Assembly: GCA_040217155.1 (NCBI GenBank)
Contig: JAVJNS010000026.1
Span: 452,320-516,319 of the forward strand
Length of the DNA stretch: 64,000 nucleotides
Direction of reading: 5' to 3'
Source of the DNA: Pelagibius sp040217155
GTDB taxonomy: Bacteria; Pseudomonadota; Alphaproteobacteria; Kiloniellales; Kiloniellaceae
The notes below the pieces were generated by a model. The model saw nothing but the letters and a program-made list of their open reading frames with translations, had not been told where the DNA came from and made no database searches. Each line of letters starts with the position of its first letter. Positions within the stretch are counted from its first letter, which is position 1. Made by a program: the position numbers and the translations under genes. Shown piece after piece: positions 25,649-34,581 of the stretch.

Positions 25649-27316
25649 TTGAGCTCATTTCGAAACAATTGGCTCGCAGCGCCGATTTTGGCGATGGCGT
25701 TGATTTTGGCATTCCCATTCTCCGGCAGTGCCCATGAGGCGGGAAAGGCGGATGGTGTGCTGGTGGTGTCGCAAGATGCCGCCTGGCCGCCCCTGGCCTA
25801 TCGGGACGAAGACGGAACGCCGCGCGGCATTCTGATCGATCTATGGCGCAAATTTTCCGAGGTCACGGGCCGCCCGGTCGAATTCAAGCTGGTCGATTGG
25901 CAGGACAGCCTGGATCAGATCAAGGACGGCACGGCGGACTTGCACGGCGGGTTGTTCCAATCCGAACAACGCGAGGCCTATCTGGATTTCACCACGGACC
26001 TGATGCCGTTGAGCACGCGGCTGTTTGTATCTTCGATGCTGCCGGCCGAAAATTTGGCGGAGATCGGGACAGTCCCCGTCGGCATCACTAAGGGCGGGTT
26101 CGAGGAAGAATTCGTCCGCAAGAACTACCCGAACGTTCGCCTGAAACCGTTTGCCAATAATCTGCTTTTGGCAGAGGCGGTTGAACGCGGCGAGATTATG
26201 GCTTTTGTCGCGGATCAGCCCGTCGGGATGTATTACCTCAACAAATTCGGAATAACCGATACCTTCCGGGTCGTGCAGACGCTCTATGCCAAGCATCTTA
26301 GGGCGGCCGTCGCCACCGGCAGGGACGCCCTGCTGGGCGAACTCAATGCGGGTCTTGCGAAGATCACTGAATCCGAACGGGAGCGCATCATTCAGAAATA
26401 CATCCTTTCCGTTGATGTCGAGGTCATCCCTACCTGGCTTGTCCCTGCAATCGGAGCATTTGTGGGCGTGGTACTGCTTTGCTTCCTGGGGCTTTACAGC
26501 CGGGTGTTGCAAAAACAGGTGCGCGCCAGGACGGTCGAACTGGAAGCGGCCAATACTGCACTTCAGACCAAGGCCGCCGATTTGGTGCGGTCCAACGAAG
26601 ATTTGGAACAGTTCGCACAGATCGTGACACACGATCTTCAGACCCCCTTGGGCAATACCATCAGTTTCCTGGATCTCGTCAAAACCCAATACCGGGGGGA
26701 ATTGTCGGAAAAAGCGCTGGAATATGTCGATATCGCCCATGAATCGGCACTTCGCAGCAGCAGTCTCGTCTATGAGTTATTGGAATATTCCCGGGTGTCG
26801 TCGGATGCGTTGACGTTCACGGACGTCGATATGAATGAGGTCGCCAAAGGTGTGCTGCTTCAATTGCGGAGCGAAATCGATGCCGCCGGAGCGAAGGTTC
26901 ATGTGGCCGATCTGCCCCAGGTGCATGTCGACGAAGGTCAGGCGTTCAGCCTGCTGCAGAATCTGGTCGGCAACGCCATCAAATACCGTGCACCGGACCG
27001 CACGCCCGAGATCACGATCAAAGCCGAGCGGGACGGCGACCGCTGGCGTTTTTCGGTCGCGGATAACGGGGTCGGCATCGCGGAACATCAGATCGGCAAT
27101 GTGTTCAACATCTTTAAGCGCCTTCATTCGAACAGGTCCTTGAAAGGCTTCGGGATCGGGCTGTCGATCTGCCAGCGCGTGGTCGATCGTCACGGCGGTA
27201 AAATCTGGGCCGAGTCCGAACCGGATAAGGGCACGACGTTCCACTTTACCTTGCCGGTTGCGGGTGCCGATGCGGCTACCCTGAAGAATGATTCACCGCA
27301 GGTCGATGTGGCGTAA
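25649..27316 (+). CDS. Hybrid sensor: periplasmic SBP_bac_3 domain fused to histidine kinase
   Basis: A 555-aa membrane sensor. I chose TTG 25649 (Shine-Dalgarno ggag at 25639) because it gives a signal-like N-terminus (NNWLAAPILAMALILAFPFS); the frame opens 16 codons earlier at a TTG without a ribosome site. A type-3 solute-binding domain covers about residues 35-255 (DAAWPPLAYRDEDGTPRGIL, DLHGGLFQSEQREAYLDFT). A membrane helix lies at 262-284, then a coiled coil. HisKA has the phospho-acceptor His328 (THDLQTPLG). The ATPase domain has N (NLVGNAIKYR), G1 (DNGVGI) and G2 (GFGIGLSI) boxes. No receiver domain or regulator gene is adjacent. Ligand is probably an amino acid or similar small molecule. 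Confidence 0.88.
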   Translation: MSSFRNNWLAAPILAMALILAFPFSGSAHEAGKADGVLVVSQDAAWPPLAYRDEDGTPRGILIDLWRKFSEVTGRPVEFKLVDWQDSLDQIKDGTADLHGGLFQSEQREAYLDFTTDLMPLSTRLFVSSMLPAENLAEIGTVPVGITKGGFEEEFVRKNYPNVRLKPFANNLLLAEAVERGEIMAFVADQPVGMYYLNKFGITDTFRVVQTLYAKHLRAAVATGRDALLGELNAGLAKITESERERIIQKYILSVDVEVIPTWLVPAIGAFVGVVLLCFLGLYSRVLQKQVRARTVELEAANTALQTKAADLVRSNEDLEQFAQIVTHDLQTPLGNTISFLDLVKTQYRGELSEKALEYVDIAHESALRSSSLVYELLEYSRVSSDALTFTDVDMNEVAKGVLLQLRSEIDAAGAKVHVADLPQVHVDEGQAFSLLQNLVGNAIKYRAPDRTPEITIKAERDGDRWRFSVADNGVGIAEHQIGNVFNIFKRLHSNRSLKGFGIGLSICQRVVDRHGGKIWAESEPDKGTTFHFTLPVAGADAATLKNDSPQVDVA

Positions 27317-27340
27317 TTGTTTCGTGCCTTTCCTGCGCGG

Positions 27341-27778
27341 CTACTCCTTGACGCTTTGCATCGAAACGAAGGTCGATGTCGATGCCACATGTGGCAGGGC
27401 GGAAATCTGTTCGGCCAGAACCTCGCGGTAGGCATTGATGTCCTTGGTCCGGATTTTCAAAAGATAATCAAAGCCGCCGGCGATCATATGGCAGGCTTCG
27501 ACGGCGCTGAGTTCCTGTACGGCTTCGTTAAATGCTTTCAGTGCCGTTCCTCGGGTGTCGCTCAACGATACCTGGACAAAGGCGACATGGGCTTCGCCCA
27601 GTTTTTCGAAATTAAGCTGCGCGTGATAGCCCAGCACATAGCCTTCCTTTTCCAGCCGGCGCAGGCGCGTTTGGCATGGGGACTTGGAAAGTCCGACCGC
27701 GTCGGACATTTCGGCTAAGGTCATGCGCCCGTCGGCGGCGATAAGGTCAAGAAGCTTACGATCCGTGCGGTCTATCAT
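27341..27778 (-). CDS. putR: Lrp/AsnC-family regulator, likely PutR
   Basis: A 145-aa feast/famine regulator: AsnC-type helix-turn-helix (TLAEMSDAVGLSKSPCQTRL) at about residues 15-50, then the RAM effector domain (HVAFVQVSLSDTRG, CHMIAGGFDYLLKIRT). It diverges from putA across 157 bases. In Rhodobacter, Agrobacterium and relatives the same arrangement encodes PutR, which activates putA when proline is present. The family name is secure, and the PutR name comes from context. Confidence 0.85.
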   Translation of the reverse strand: MIDRTDRKLLDLIAADGRMTLAEMSDAVGLSKSPCQTRLRRLEKEGYVLGYHAQLNFEKLGEAHVAFVQVSLSDTRGTALKAFNEAVQELSAVEACHMIAGGFDYLLKIRTKDINAYREVLAEQISALPHVASTSTFVSMQSVKE

Positions 27779-27801
27779 GATTTCAGTACAATTTCCTGAT
27801 A

Positions 27802-27832
27802 TTTAACTCAATGCAGATATAATTCCGTTAAA
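27802..27832. promoter_or_regulatory. AT-rich inverted repeat in the putR-putA gap (candidate Lrp-type operator)
   Basis: TTTAAC (27802-27807) and GTTAAA (27827-27832) are perfect inverted arms 19 bases apart in an unusually AT-rich stretch between the divergent genes. Lrp/AsnC proteins favour AT-rich palindromes, so this is a reasonable PutR site. TTGACG at 27865-27870 facing putA may be part of its promoter, but I see no convincing -10 at proper spacing. Confidence 0.35.
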
Positions 27833-27935
27833 TTTCTTAAAATTCAATTTTTAAATATGAATTTTTGACGTATTCGGGAAATCTTATTTCAGGAAGGGTG
27901 GTAGCGTTAAGTCCTGTTGTTTCAGGAGTACCGCC

Positions 27936-30900
27936 ATGAACTTTCTTCTCGCCGATGTTCCTTCGTCCTTGTCCGGTCGCAGCGCGCCGTCTTACGAGGA
28001 TTTGGCTGTTCTGCCCCCCCAACGGGCCGAGGCCGATGTGGTGCGGGATTTTCTCGCAGACCCGGCCCTGACCGTCCAACAACGCGAAGACGTTTCCGCC
28101 ATGGCGACGGGTTTGGTCGAGGCCGCGCGGACGGGCGGCGGTGTGGGGGGGATGGAGCGCCTGATGGCGGCGTTCAGCCTGTCCCGCGATGAAGGCCGGG
28201 CGCTGATGGAACTGGCGGAAGCTTTCCTGCGTATTCCCGATGCCAAGACGCGGGATGCCCTGATCCGGGACAAGTTGGCCGGGCGGGACTGGTCGACGCC
28301 GGGGGCGCCGAAAGCGGTGCGGGCGGCGGCGGGGGCCTTGGCTGCGGCAGGTGCCGTCGTAGCACCGGATACCGGTGGCCCCGTAATCAGGGGCGTTGTT
28401 GCAAATCTGATAAAACGCCTGGGGCGGCCCGTGGTCCGTGCCTGCATCGACCAGGCCATGCGCCTGATGGGCCGCCAGTTCGTGATCGCGCCGACCATCG
28501 GTCTGGCGCTTGCCGCTGCGGGGCGGACGCCGGATACGCGTTATTCCTTCGATATGCTGGGCGAAGGCGCGCGGACGGACGCCGATGCGGCGCGCTACTT
28601 CCATGCTTATCTTGAAGCCATCGAAAGCGTCGCCACGCGGGCCCGCCCGGGTGACCCGCATGCCAACGACGGCGTTTCAGTCAAGCTGTCGGCCTTGTCC
28701 TGTCGTTACCGCACGGCGGCTTGGCCGGACCTGCGCCTTCATCTTTACCCCATGGTTTTGCACCTGGCCGTTCGGGCGCGGGAAGGCAACGTGCCCATGA
28801 CCATCGATGCGGAAGAAGCCGCGCGCCTGGAACTGTCCCTGGGCCTGATCCGCGAACTGGCGACGGCACCGGAGCTTGCCGGCTGGGACGGTCTGGGCGT
28901 GGTCGTGCAGGCCTATAACCTGCGGGCGGGCGGCGTGATCGACTGGCTGGCCGACCTGTCCGCATCGTCGGGCCGCCGGATCGCCGTGCGTCTGGTCAAA
29001 GGGGCCTATTGGGATGCGGAAATCAAGATCGCCCAGGAAAAGGGGCTTCAGGATTTCCCCGTCTATACCCGAAAGGTCCATACGGACCTCGCCTATTTGG
29101 CGCATGCGCGCAGGCTGCTGACCTTGTCGGACAGGCTCTATCCTCAGTTTGCTTCTCATAACGCCCATACTCTTGCCGCCGTCGAGGTAATGGCGCGTGA
29201 CCTTTCTGTGAACGGTTTCGAAGTCCAGCGCTTGCACGGCATGGGCGTGGCCGTGCACCGGGCGTTCAAGGCCGGTTCCGGGCGGCGGGAACGGGTCTAT
29301 GCACCCGTCGGCGGACATCGCGATCTGCTGGCCTATCTGGTGCGCCGGTTGCTGGAAAACGGGGCCAATGCCTCGTTTCTCCACAAACTGGGTGATCCCG
29401 GGGTGCCGCCTGCGGACCTTGCCCGTGACCCCTATGAAACTGTTCAGGAAGGGGATGTGCCGGCATTGCGGTGTGGGGCCGATCTGTTCGCGCCCCAGCG
29501 CCGCAACAGCCGGGGATGGGATGTGGACGCACCGCTTGTCCTTGCCGAGATGCAGGATATTCACGGCACCCTTCCGGTCGTGCCCGCGGAGGCAACGACG
29601 TCCCGGGCGGATGCTGCTTTCATCAAGGCGCGCAAGGCGCAACCGGATTGGGCGGCATTGGGGGCGGATGTCCGCGCCGATGTGCTGTTGCGCATCGCCG
29701 ACTGGATGGAGCGCGACGCGAACGCTTTTCTTTCGTTGCTGACGCAGGAAGCGGGCAAGACCCTGCCCGATGCGGTCGCCGATCTGCGCGAGGCCGTGGA
29801 TTTCTGTCGCTATTACGCGGAACAGGCACGTGGGCTGCCGGGTGACTGCCGGGCGCGGGGCGTGGTCGTGGCGATCTCTCCCTGGAACTTCCCGCTTGCC
29901 ATTTTCATCGGCCAGGTCGCGGCGGCCCTTGCGGCGGGCAATGCGATGATCGCCAAGCCGGCGGAGCAAACACCCCGCATCGCCGCGCATGCTGTCGCCT
30001 TGATGCATCGGTCGGGTGTGCCGGCGGACGTGCTGCATCTTCTGTGCGGTCCCGGGGAGACATTGGGGGCGCATCTCGTATCTGCGGGGCAGGCGGATAT
30101 GGTTGTCTTTACTGGTTCGACGGATACCGCCCACCGCATTCACAGGGCGATCGCGGCGTCGGCCAAACCGGGGGCCCCCTTGCTGGCGGAAACGGGCGGA
30201 CTGAACGCGATGATCGTCGATTCTTCTGCTTTGCTTGAACGGGCGGCGGACGACATCGTGACCTCGGCTTTTCGCTCTGCCGGGCAGCGCTGTTCGTCCC
30301 TGCGCATGCTGTATGTACAGGAAGATATCTATGCCCCGTTGATCGAACTGATCCAGGGGGCGGCGGATGCCTTGAAGATCGGAGACCCCCGGGACATATC
30401 GGTCGATGTCGGCCCGATGATCGATGCCGAGGCCAAGGCCGCCATCGACGGGCATGTCGCGGCAGCACGGGCCAAGGGACAGGTTTACTGGCAGGGGACT
30501 GCCCCCAAGGGGCTTTATTGCGCGCCTGCCATGATCGAGTTGGGCGGCATCGGTGAGTTGGCGCGCGAGGTCTTCGGCCCGGTCCTCCACATCGCACCCT
30601 ACCGGGCCGGGACCGAGGTCAAGGTCATCGGCGATATCAATGCAAAGGGCTACGGCCTGACCTTCGGCCTGCAGACCCGCATTCGGTCGAAGGCGCTTGA
30701 ATGCGCCGATGCCGCCCATGTCGGTAATGTCTACGTTAACCGCAACCAGATCGGCGCCATCGTCGGCAGTCAGCCGTTCGGTGGGCATGGTCTATCGGGC
30801 ACGGGGCCCAAGGCGGGCGGGCCGTTATACCTGGGTGCTTTCACCCGCGACGCCGCTCCGCCGGTCTTTGGCGAGGAAGAGACGGGAATCGCGCTTCCGG

Positions 30901-31238
30901 GGCCGGACGGCGAAGACAACCAGTACCGCATTTTCCCGCGTGGGCGGGTGTTGTGCCTGGGATCGGATTCTGTGCCGGCCCGTGCGGCCGGCAACCATGT
31001 CGACGTCGTGGATGAATTGCCTGCGGATCTTTCAGGCGTTGCCGCAGTTTACCTTGAATCCGGTTCGGGTGTGGATGTCGCCGCAGTGCGCCGGCGCCTT
31101 GCCGAAGCATCCGGGCCGCTGATTCCGCTGATCACGGATACGGGCGGCTGGGCCTGGCTGCATTCCGAGACGCACCAGTGCTGGGATTTGACGGCGTCGG
31201 GTGGGAACGCGGCATTACTGGCCCGTATCGAGGGTTAG
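27936..31238 (+). CDS. putA: Bifunctional proline dehydrogenase / P5C dehydrogenase
   Basis: A 1100-aa PutA that oxidises proline to glutamate. The FAD-dependent PRODH barrel spans about residues 130-480 (VSVKLSALS, VRLVKGAYWDAEIK, RLHGMGVAVHRAF). The NAD-dependent aldehyde dehydrogenase spans about 540-1000 (VVVAISPWNFPLAIFIGQV, ETGGLN with the general-base Glu near 752, and GQRCSSLR with the nucleophile near Cys785). A C-terminal segment follows. The N-terminus lacks the ribbon-helix-helix DNA-binding domain of E. coli PutA, so it is not a self-repressor; the Lrp-type gene next door would control it. The Shine-Dalgarno aggag precedes the ATG. Confidence 0.97.
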   Translation: MNFLLADVPSSLSGRSAPSYEDLAVLPPQRAEADVVRDFLADPALTVQQREDVSAMATGLVEAARTGGGVGGMERLMAAFSLSRDEGRALMELAEAFLRIPDAKTRDALIRDKLAGRDWSTPGAPKAVRAAAGALAAAGAVVAPDTGGPVIRGVVANLIKRLGRPVVRACIDQAMRLMGRQFVIAPTIGLALAAAGRTPDTRYSFDMLGEGARTDADAARYFHAYLEAIESVATRARPGDPHANDGVSVKLSALSCRYRTAAWPDLRLHLYPMVLHLAVRAREGNVPMTIDAEEAARLELSLGLIRELATAPELAGWDGLGVVVQAYNLRAGGVIDWLADLSASSGRRIAVRLVKGAYWDAEIKIAQEKGLQDFPVYTRKVHTDLAYLAHARRLLTLSDRLYPQFASHNAHTLAAVEVMARDLSVNGFEVQRLHGMGVAVHRAFKAGSGRRERVYAPVGGHRDLLAYLVRRLLENGANASFLHKLGDPGVPPADLARDPYETVQEGDVPALRCGADLFAPQRRNSRGWDVDAPLVLAEMQDIHGTLPVVPAEATTSRADAAFIKARKAQPDWAALGADVRADVLLRIADWMERDANAFLSLLTQEAGKTLPDAVADLREAVDFCRYYAEQARGLPGDCRARGVVVAISPWNFPLAIFIGQVAAALAAGNAMIAKPAEQTPRIAAHAVALMHRSGVPADVLHLLCGPGETLGAHLVSAGQADMVVFTGSTDTAHRIHRAIAASAKPGAPLLAETGGLNAMIVDSSALLERAADDIVTSAFRSAGQRCSSLRMLYVQEDIYAPLIELIQGAADALKIGDPRDISVDVGPMIDAEAKAAIDGHVAAARAKGQVYWQGTAPKGLYCAPAMIELGGIGELAREVFGPVLHIAPYRAGTEVKVIGDINAKGYGLTFGLQTRIRSKALECADAAHVGNVYVNRNQIGAIVGSQPFGGHGLSGTGPKAGGPLYLGAFTRDAAPPVFGEEETGIALPGPDGEDNQYRIFPRGRVLCLGSDSVPARAAGNHVDVVDELPADLSGVAAVYLESGSGVDVAAVRRRLAEASGPLIPLITDTGGWAWLHSETHQCWDLTASGGNAALLARIEG

Positions 31239-31258
31239 GTGATGGCTGCCCATACGGA

Positions 31259-31900
31259 CTACTCGTAGGGGTGGAATCCCGGCCGTTCCATGGTGAACAC
31301 CGTGTCGGCGTTGACCTCGGAATAATCCTGATAGCCCATGCGCGCGATGGGATGCAGCTTGCCGATGTCGATCCGGCCGTTTTCCATGATCAGGTCGTCG
31401 GCGATATGGATGCCGACCACTTCGCCGAACACCACGGTGTAGGTGTCCGCACCCTGAGTGTTGGGTAGTTCCACGCTTTGCACGACCTTGCATTCGAAAT
31501 GCACGGGCGCTTCTTTCACGCGCGGCGGCTTGACGATGGTGGACGGGATCGGCGTCAGTTTTGCCAGTTGCAATTCATCGACTTCGACCGGGGTGTCGGA
31601 CGAGGTCACGTTCATGGCTTCGCGCGTGTCCCAGGTCGTAAGATTATGCACGAATTCACCGCTTTCCAGCGCGTTGCGCAGGGAATCCTTCATGCCGTCT
31701 TCCCGTTCCACATGGCTGTATCCGGCCGAAAACATGACCGTCGGCGGCCTGTAGGAAACCGCGTTGAAGAAGCTGTAGGGGGCCAGATTGACCGCACCGG
31801 CCGAATCGATCGTGGAAATCCAGCCGATGGGCCGGGGCACGACCAGGCTGTTGAAAGGATTCTTGGGAAGGCCGTGGCCGTCCTTAGGTTCGTAAAACAT
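31259..31900 (-). CDS. Flavin reductase-like FMN-binding split-barrel protein
   Basis: A 213-aa protein of the flavin reductase/PNPOx-like split-barrel group. SLVVPRPIGWIST, NLAPYSFFNAVSYRPPTVMF and HNLTTWDTREAMNVTS match the FMN-binding core, and FGEVVGIHI is a later strand. Such proteins supply reduced flavin or bind FMN in small oxidoreductases. The start is at 31900 with the Shine-Dalgarno aagga; the upstream part of the frame is the end of the transporter. It is co-directional with the MFS gene (28-base gap) and converges on putA. Confidence 0.88.
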   Translation of the reverse strand: MFYEPKDGHGLPKNPFNSLVVPRPIGWISTIDSAGAVNLAPYSFFNAVSYRPPTVMFSAGYSHVEREDGMKDSLRNALESGEFVHNLTTWDTREAMNVTSSDTPVEVDELQLAKLTPIPSTIVKPPRVKEAPVHFECKVVQSVELPNTQGADTYTVVFGEVVGIHIADDLIMENGRIDIGKLHPIARMGYQDYSEVNADTVFTMERPGFHPYE

Positions 31901-31928
31901 AGGTGTTTCCTTGGACTGGATAAATCGT

Positions 31929-33134
31929 TCAGAGGCGGCTTTTGCGGTAAGCTGCATACCACAATAGGCCGGCCGCCTGCATCCCGGCGACGATCAGGAA
32001 GGCCCAACGATAGCCTTCGGGCGCGAAATGGCCAGGGGACGGCTCGGGCCAAAGATAGATGATTTCGCCGATGCCCCATTGCACGGCAAAGGCGCCGAAG
32101 AACACCATGACGTTAAGCCCCGTGACGACACGGCCGGTCAGTTCCTTGGGGAAGGCCTGCGACAGGACCGTATAGGGCAGAATGCCGAACGTTCCGAACA
32201 GGCCGAAGGCGTACCATACGGGCGTGGTGTCTTCGAACGGGTTCAGGCCCAGGACCGCCAGGGCGATGGTGAACATCCACATGCCGAACACGGCAACCGC
32301 CATGGTGCGCACGCCGACCCGGGCCAACCGGTCTGCGATCCAGCCCATGGACACAAAACCCAGGACCATGAAGGCCGCGATGAACAAAAGCCCGGTCGCC
32401 ATTTCCGATTGTTGCAGGCCGGCCACATCGCGCAGCCAGGGCCCCGACCACAGGGACTGCACGCCCAGGTAGCCGCTTTGCACCAGGACCGATGCGGGCG
32501 CCACGCGCTTGAACGCCGGGTCGGCGAACACACGTTTGATGCCGGCGACCATTTCGCCCCAGGTTTCCGTGCTTTCCGTGCGGTCGCGCTTGGGCACGGC
32601 GAAAAACAGATAGGCCGCCGCGACCAGCGTGACCGCCGCCAGAATGAAGAACACGCCGCGCCAATCCGTATAGGACAGGGCCATTTCCACGGGCTTGGTC
32701 GCGGTCAGGGCCCCCATGCCGCCGAACGCCATATGGATCCCGGTGATCAGCGATTGGCGTTCCGCCGGCACCCAATGGGAATAGGCCTTGAACGCGGCCA
32801 TCAGGCAGGCCGAGGTGCCGAAGCCGATCATAGCCCGCCCGGCGATCAGGCTCGGCGTGTCGCTGGCCATGCCGAACACCAGAGCCCCGGCGGCGGCGAT
32901 CACCAGCAAGGAAGCTTCGACCTTTCGGGGGCCGTAGCGGTCCAACAAAATGCCCAACGGCAGTTGAAAGGCCGCGAAGGCGAAAAAATTGGCGCTGGTC
33001 AGCAGGCCCAGGTCCGCCGCCGTCAGGCCTAGGTCGGAAATCAGGTTGGGTGCGATGACCGCATTGACCACCCGAAACAGGTAGCTGAGGAAATAGCCGA
33101 AGGCGAAGGGCAGAAAGACCTGAAAGACGATCAT
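31929..33134 (-). CDS. MFS transporter
   Basis: A 401-aa secondary transporter with twelve helices, starting MIVFQVFLPFAFG at 33134. The loop between helices 2 and 3 has GILLDRYGPRKVEA; helix 4/5 has GRAMIGFGTSACLMA, and the second half has GWIADRLARVGVRTMAVA. The layout resembles the nitrate/sugar-phosphate-like and aromatic-acid MFS subfamilies, and the substrate is unclear. It probably shares a transcript with the flavin reductase gene. It diverges from the cyclase gene over 121 bases. Confidence 0.9.
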   Translation of the reverse strand: MIVFQVFLPFAFGYFLSYLFRVVNAVIAPNLISDLGLTAADLGLLTSANFFAFAAFQLPLGILLDRYGPRKVEASLLVIAAAGALVFGMASDTPSLIAGRAMIGFGTSACLMAAFKAYSHWVPAERQSLITGIHMAFGGMGALTATKPVEMALSYTDWRGVFFILAAVTLVAAAYLFFAVPKRDRTESTETWGEMVAGIKRVFADPAFKRVAPASVLVQSGYLGVQSLWSGPWLRDVAGLQQSEMATGLLFIAAFMVLGFVSMGWIADRLARVGVRTMAVAVFGMWMFTIALAVLGLNPFEDTTPVWYAFGLFGTFGILPYTVLSQAFPKELTGRVVTGLNVMVFFGAFAVQWGIGEIIYLWPEPSPGHFAPEGYRWAFLIVAGMQAAGLLWYAAYRKSRL

Positions 33135-33255
33135 GGATGGGCCTATATTAGCGTAGAATTTCCGCTGGTCGGCGGTGGATGGGGGGCGAAACCTTGCGCT
33201 TTTCATCCGCCGAAGGCAAGGGTGGGACCGGGAAACATACAAGGATAGGTGGGCC

Positions 33256-34500
33256 ATGGGGCCGGGCGGCGGTTTTCCCTTCGGCGATTGGGAACGCGAC
33301 ATTCAGGCAATCAGTGACTGGCTGGTCACGGAATCCTTGGGGCGTGTTCAGGTGCGCGCATTATTGGCGGGATTTTGCGATTCCTTGAACGAAGCGGGGC
33401 TGCCGATCCTGCGTGCGATTTCGGCGCTCAGCACCCTGCATCCCATGTATGTGGCGCATACCTATACCTATATCCGCGGCCGCGGAAACGTGACCTCGGA
33501 CATCCCCCACGGCGCGCAGAACACCGATGCCTGGCAGCGCAGCCCGCTCAAACCCATGTTCGACAACGACATGACGGAATGCCGTTATGACCTGACCGAT
33601 CCGGAACAGGTGGCACCCTTTCCCTTATTGGGTGAAGCACGTGACCTGGGCGGCACGGATTATCTGGGTCTGCTGACGCCGTTTGACACGGGAACCCGCG
33701 TGCATCACGAGGTCGAGGACCTGGATGGCCTGATGACATCCTGGGTGACCGACCGGGACGATGGCTTCGCGCCCAAGCATTTGCGGGCACTGCGGCGTCT
33801 GGTGCCGCGCTTCGCCCTGGCGGCCAAGCTGGCCAAGCGGGAAGAGACGGCGTTGAACATCGTCACCGCCTATATGGGGCGCGATGCCGGTCTGCGCGTG
33901 CTGAACGGCCAGATCAAGCTGGGCGACGGCGAGGTCATTCCCTCTGTCATCTGGTATTCGGACATGCGTAATTCGACCCATCTTTGCGAAATTTTGAGCC
34001 ACGGCGACTATCTTGCCGCGCTTAACCAATATTTCGCCTGTACCGCCGGGGCCGTGATGGAAGGCGGGGGCGAGGTTCTCCGCTTCGTCGGCGATGCGGT
34101 GCTGGCGATCTTTCCCATCGGCGACGGCGGGTACAGCCCGGAAGAAGCCTGCGCCAAGGCGCTTGCGGCGGCACGCATGGCCGAGGACAAGCTTGAAAAG
34201 ATCAATACGGCGCGCCGGGAAACCGGCCAACAGGAACTTGATTTCGGCCTTGGCCTGCATGTCGGTGAAGTCATGTACGGCAATATCGGCGTACCCGCCC
34301 GGGTCGAGTTTTCGGTCACCGGGCCGGCCGCCAACGAGGTCGCGCGGCTGGAAAATCTGACCAAGGAAACGGGCAACCGGATTGTCGTCTCGGCACGGTT
34401 TTCAAGCCATCTGGATGTCCAATGGCGGCCTTTGGGCGCACATCACCTGCGCGGCGTGAGCGGCGAGCAGGAAGTGTTTGCGCCCCCCTCGGCGCACTGA
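33256..34500 (+). CDS. Class III adenylate/guanylate cyclase
   Basis: A 414-aa signalling enzyme if it starts at the ATG at 33256 (an in-frame GTG at 33175 is the alternative). The C-terminal cyclase homology domain covers about residues 228-405. The metal-binding Asp236 lies in VIWYSDMRNSTH and Asp280 in RFVGDAVLAIFP. HVGEVMYGNIG and FSVTGPAANEVARLENL complete the catalytic core. The N-terminal 225 residues have no recognised sensor domain; parts such as FDTGTRVHHEVEDLDG hint at an unknown ligand or regulator fold. It is followed by a DUF2062 gene on the same strand. Confidence 0.88.
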   Translation: MGPGGGFPFGDWERDIQAISDWLVTESLGRVQVRALLAGFCDSLNEAGLPILRAISALSTLHPMYVAHTYTYIRGRGNVTSDIPHGAQNTDAWQRSPLKPMFDNDMTECRYDLTDPEQVAPFPLLGEARDLGGTDYLGLLTPFDTGTRVHHEVEDLDGLMTSWVTDRDDGFAPKHLRALRRLVPRFALAAKLAKREETALNIVTAYMGRDAGLRVLNGQIKLGDGEVIPSVIWYSDMRNSTHLCEILSHGDYLAALNQYFACTAGAVMEGGGEVLRFVGDAVLAIFPIGDGGYSPEEACAKALAAARMAEDKLEKINTARRETGQQELDFGLGLHVGEVMYGNIGVPARVEFSVTGPAANEVARLENLTKETGNRIVVSARFSSHLDVQWRPLGAHHLRGVSGEQEVFAPPSAH

Positions 34501-34581
34501 TAAAGCACATCCGGGAGCAAGAAACTGGATACGTACAAAAACGGCAACGGGAAGGGATTCTGGCAGAGCGCCAAGCGCTTC

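Noticed and set aside
25494..25718. 74-codon minus-strand frame before the SBP-kinase gene
   Set aside because: Overlaps the kinase signal peptide region, has no ribosome site and low-complexity sequence.
28677..30788. 703-codon open frame antisense to putA
   Set aside because: It lies wholly opposite a full-length, motif-complete PutA and reads as low-quality His/Arg/Gln-rich sequence. Long antisense frames are expected in GC-rich coding DNA.
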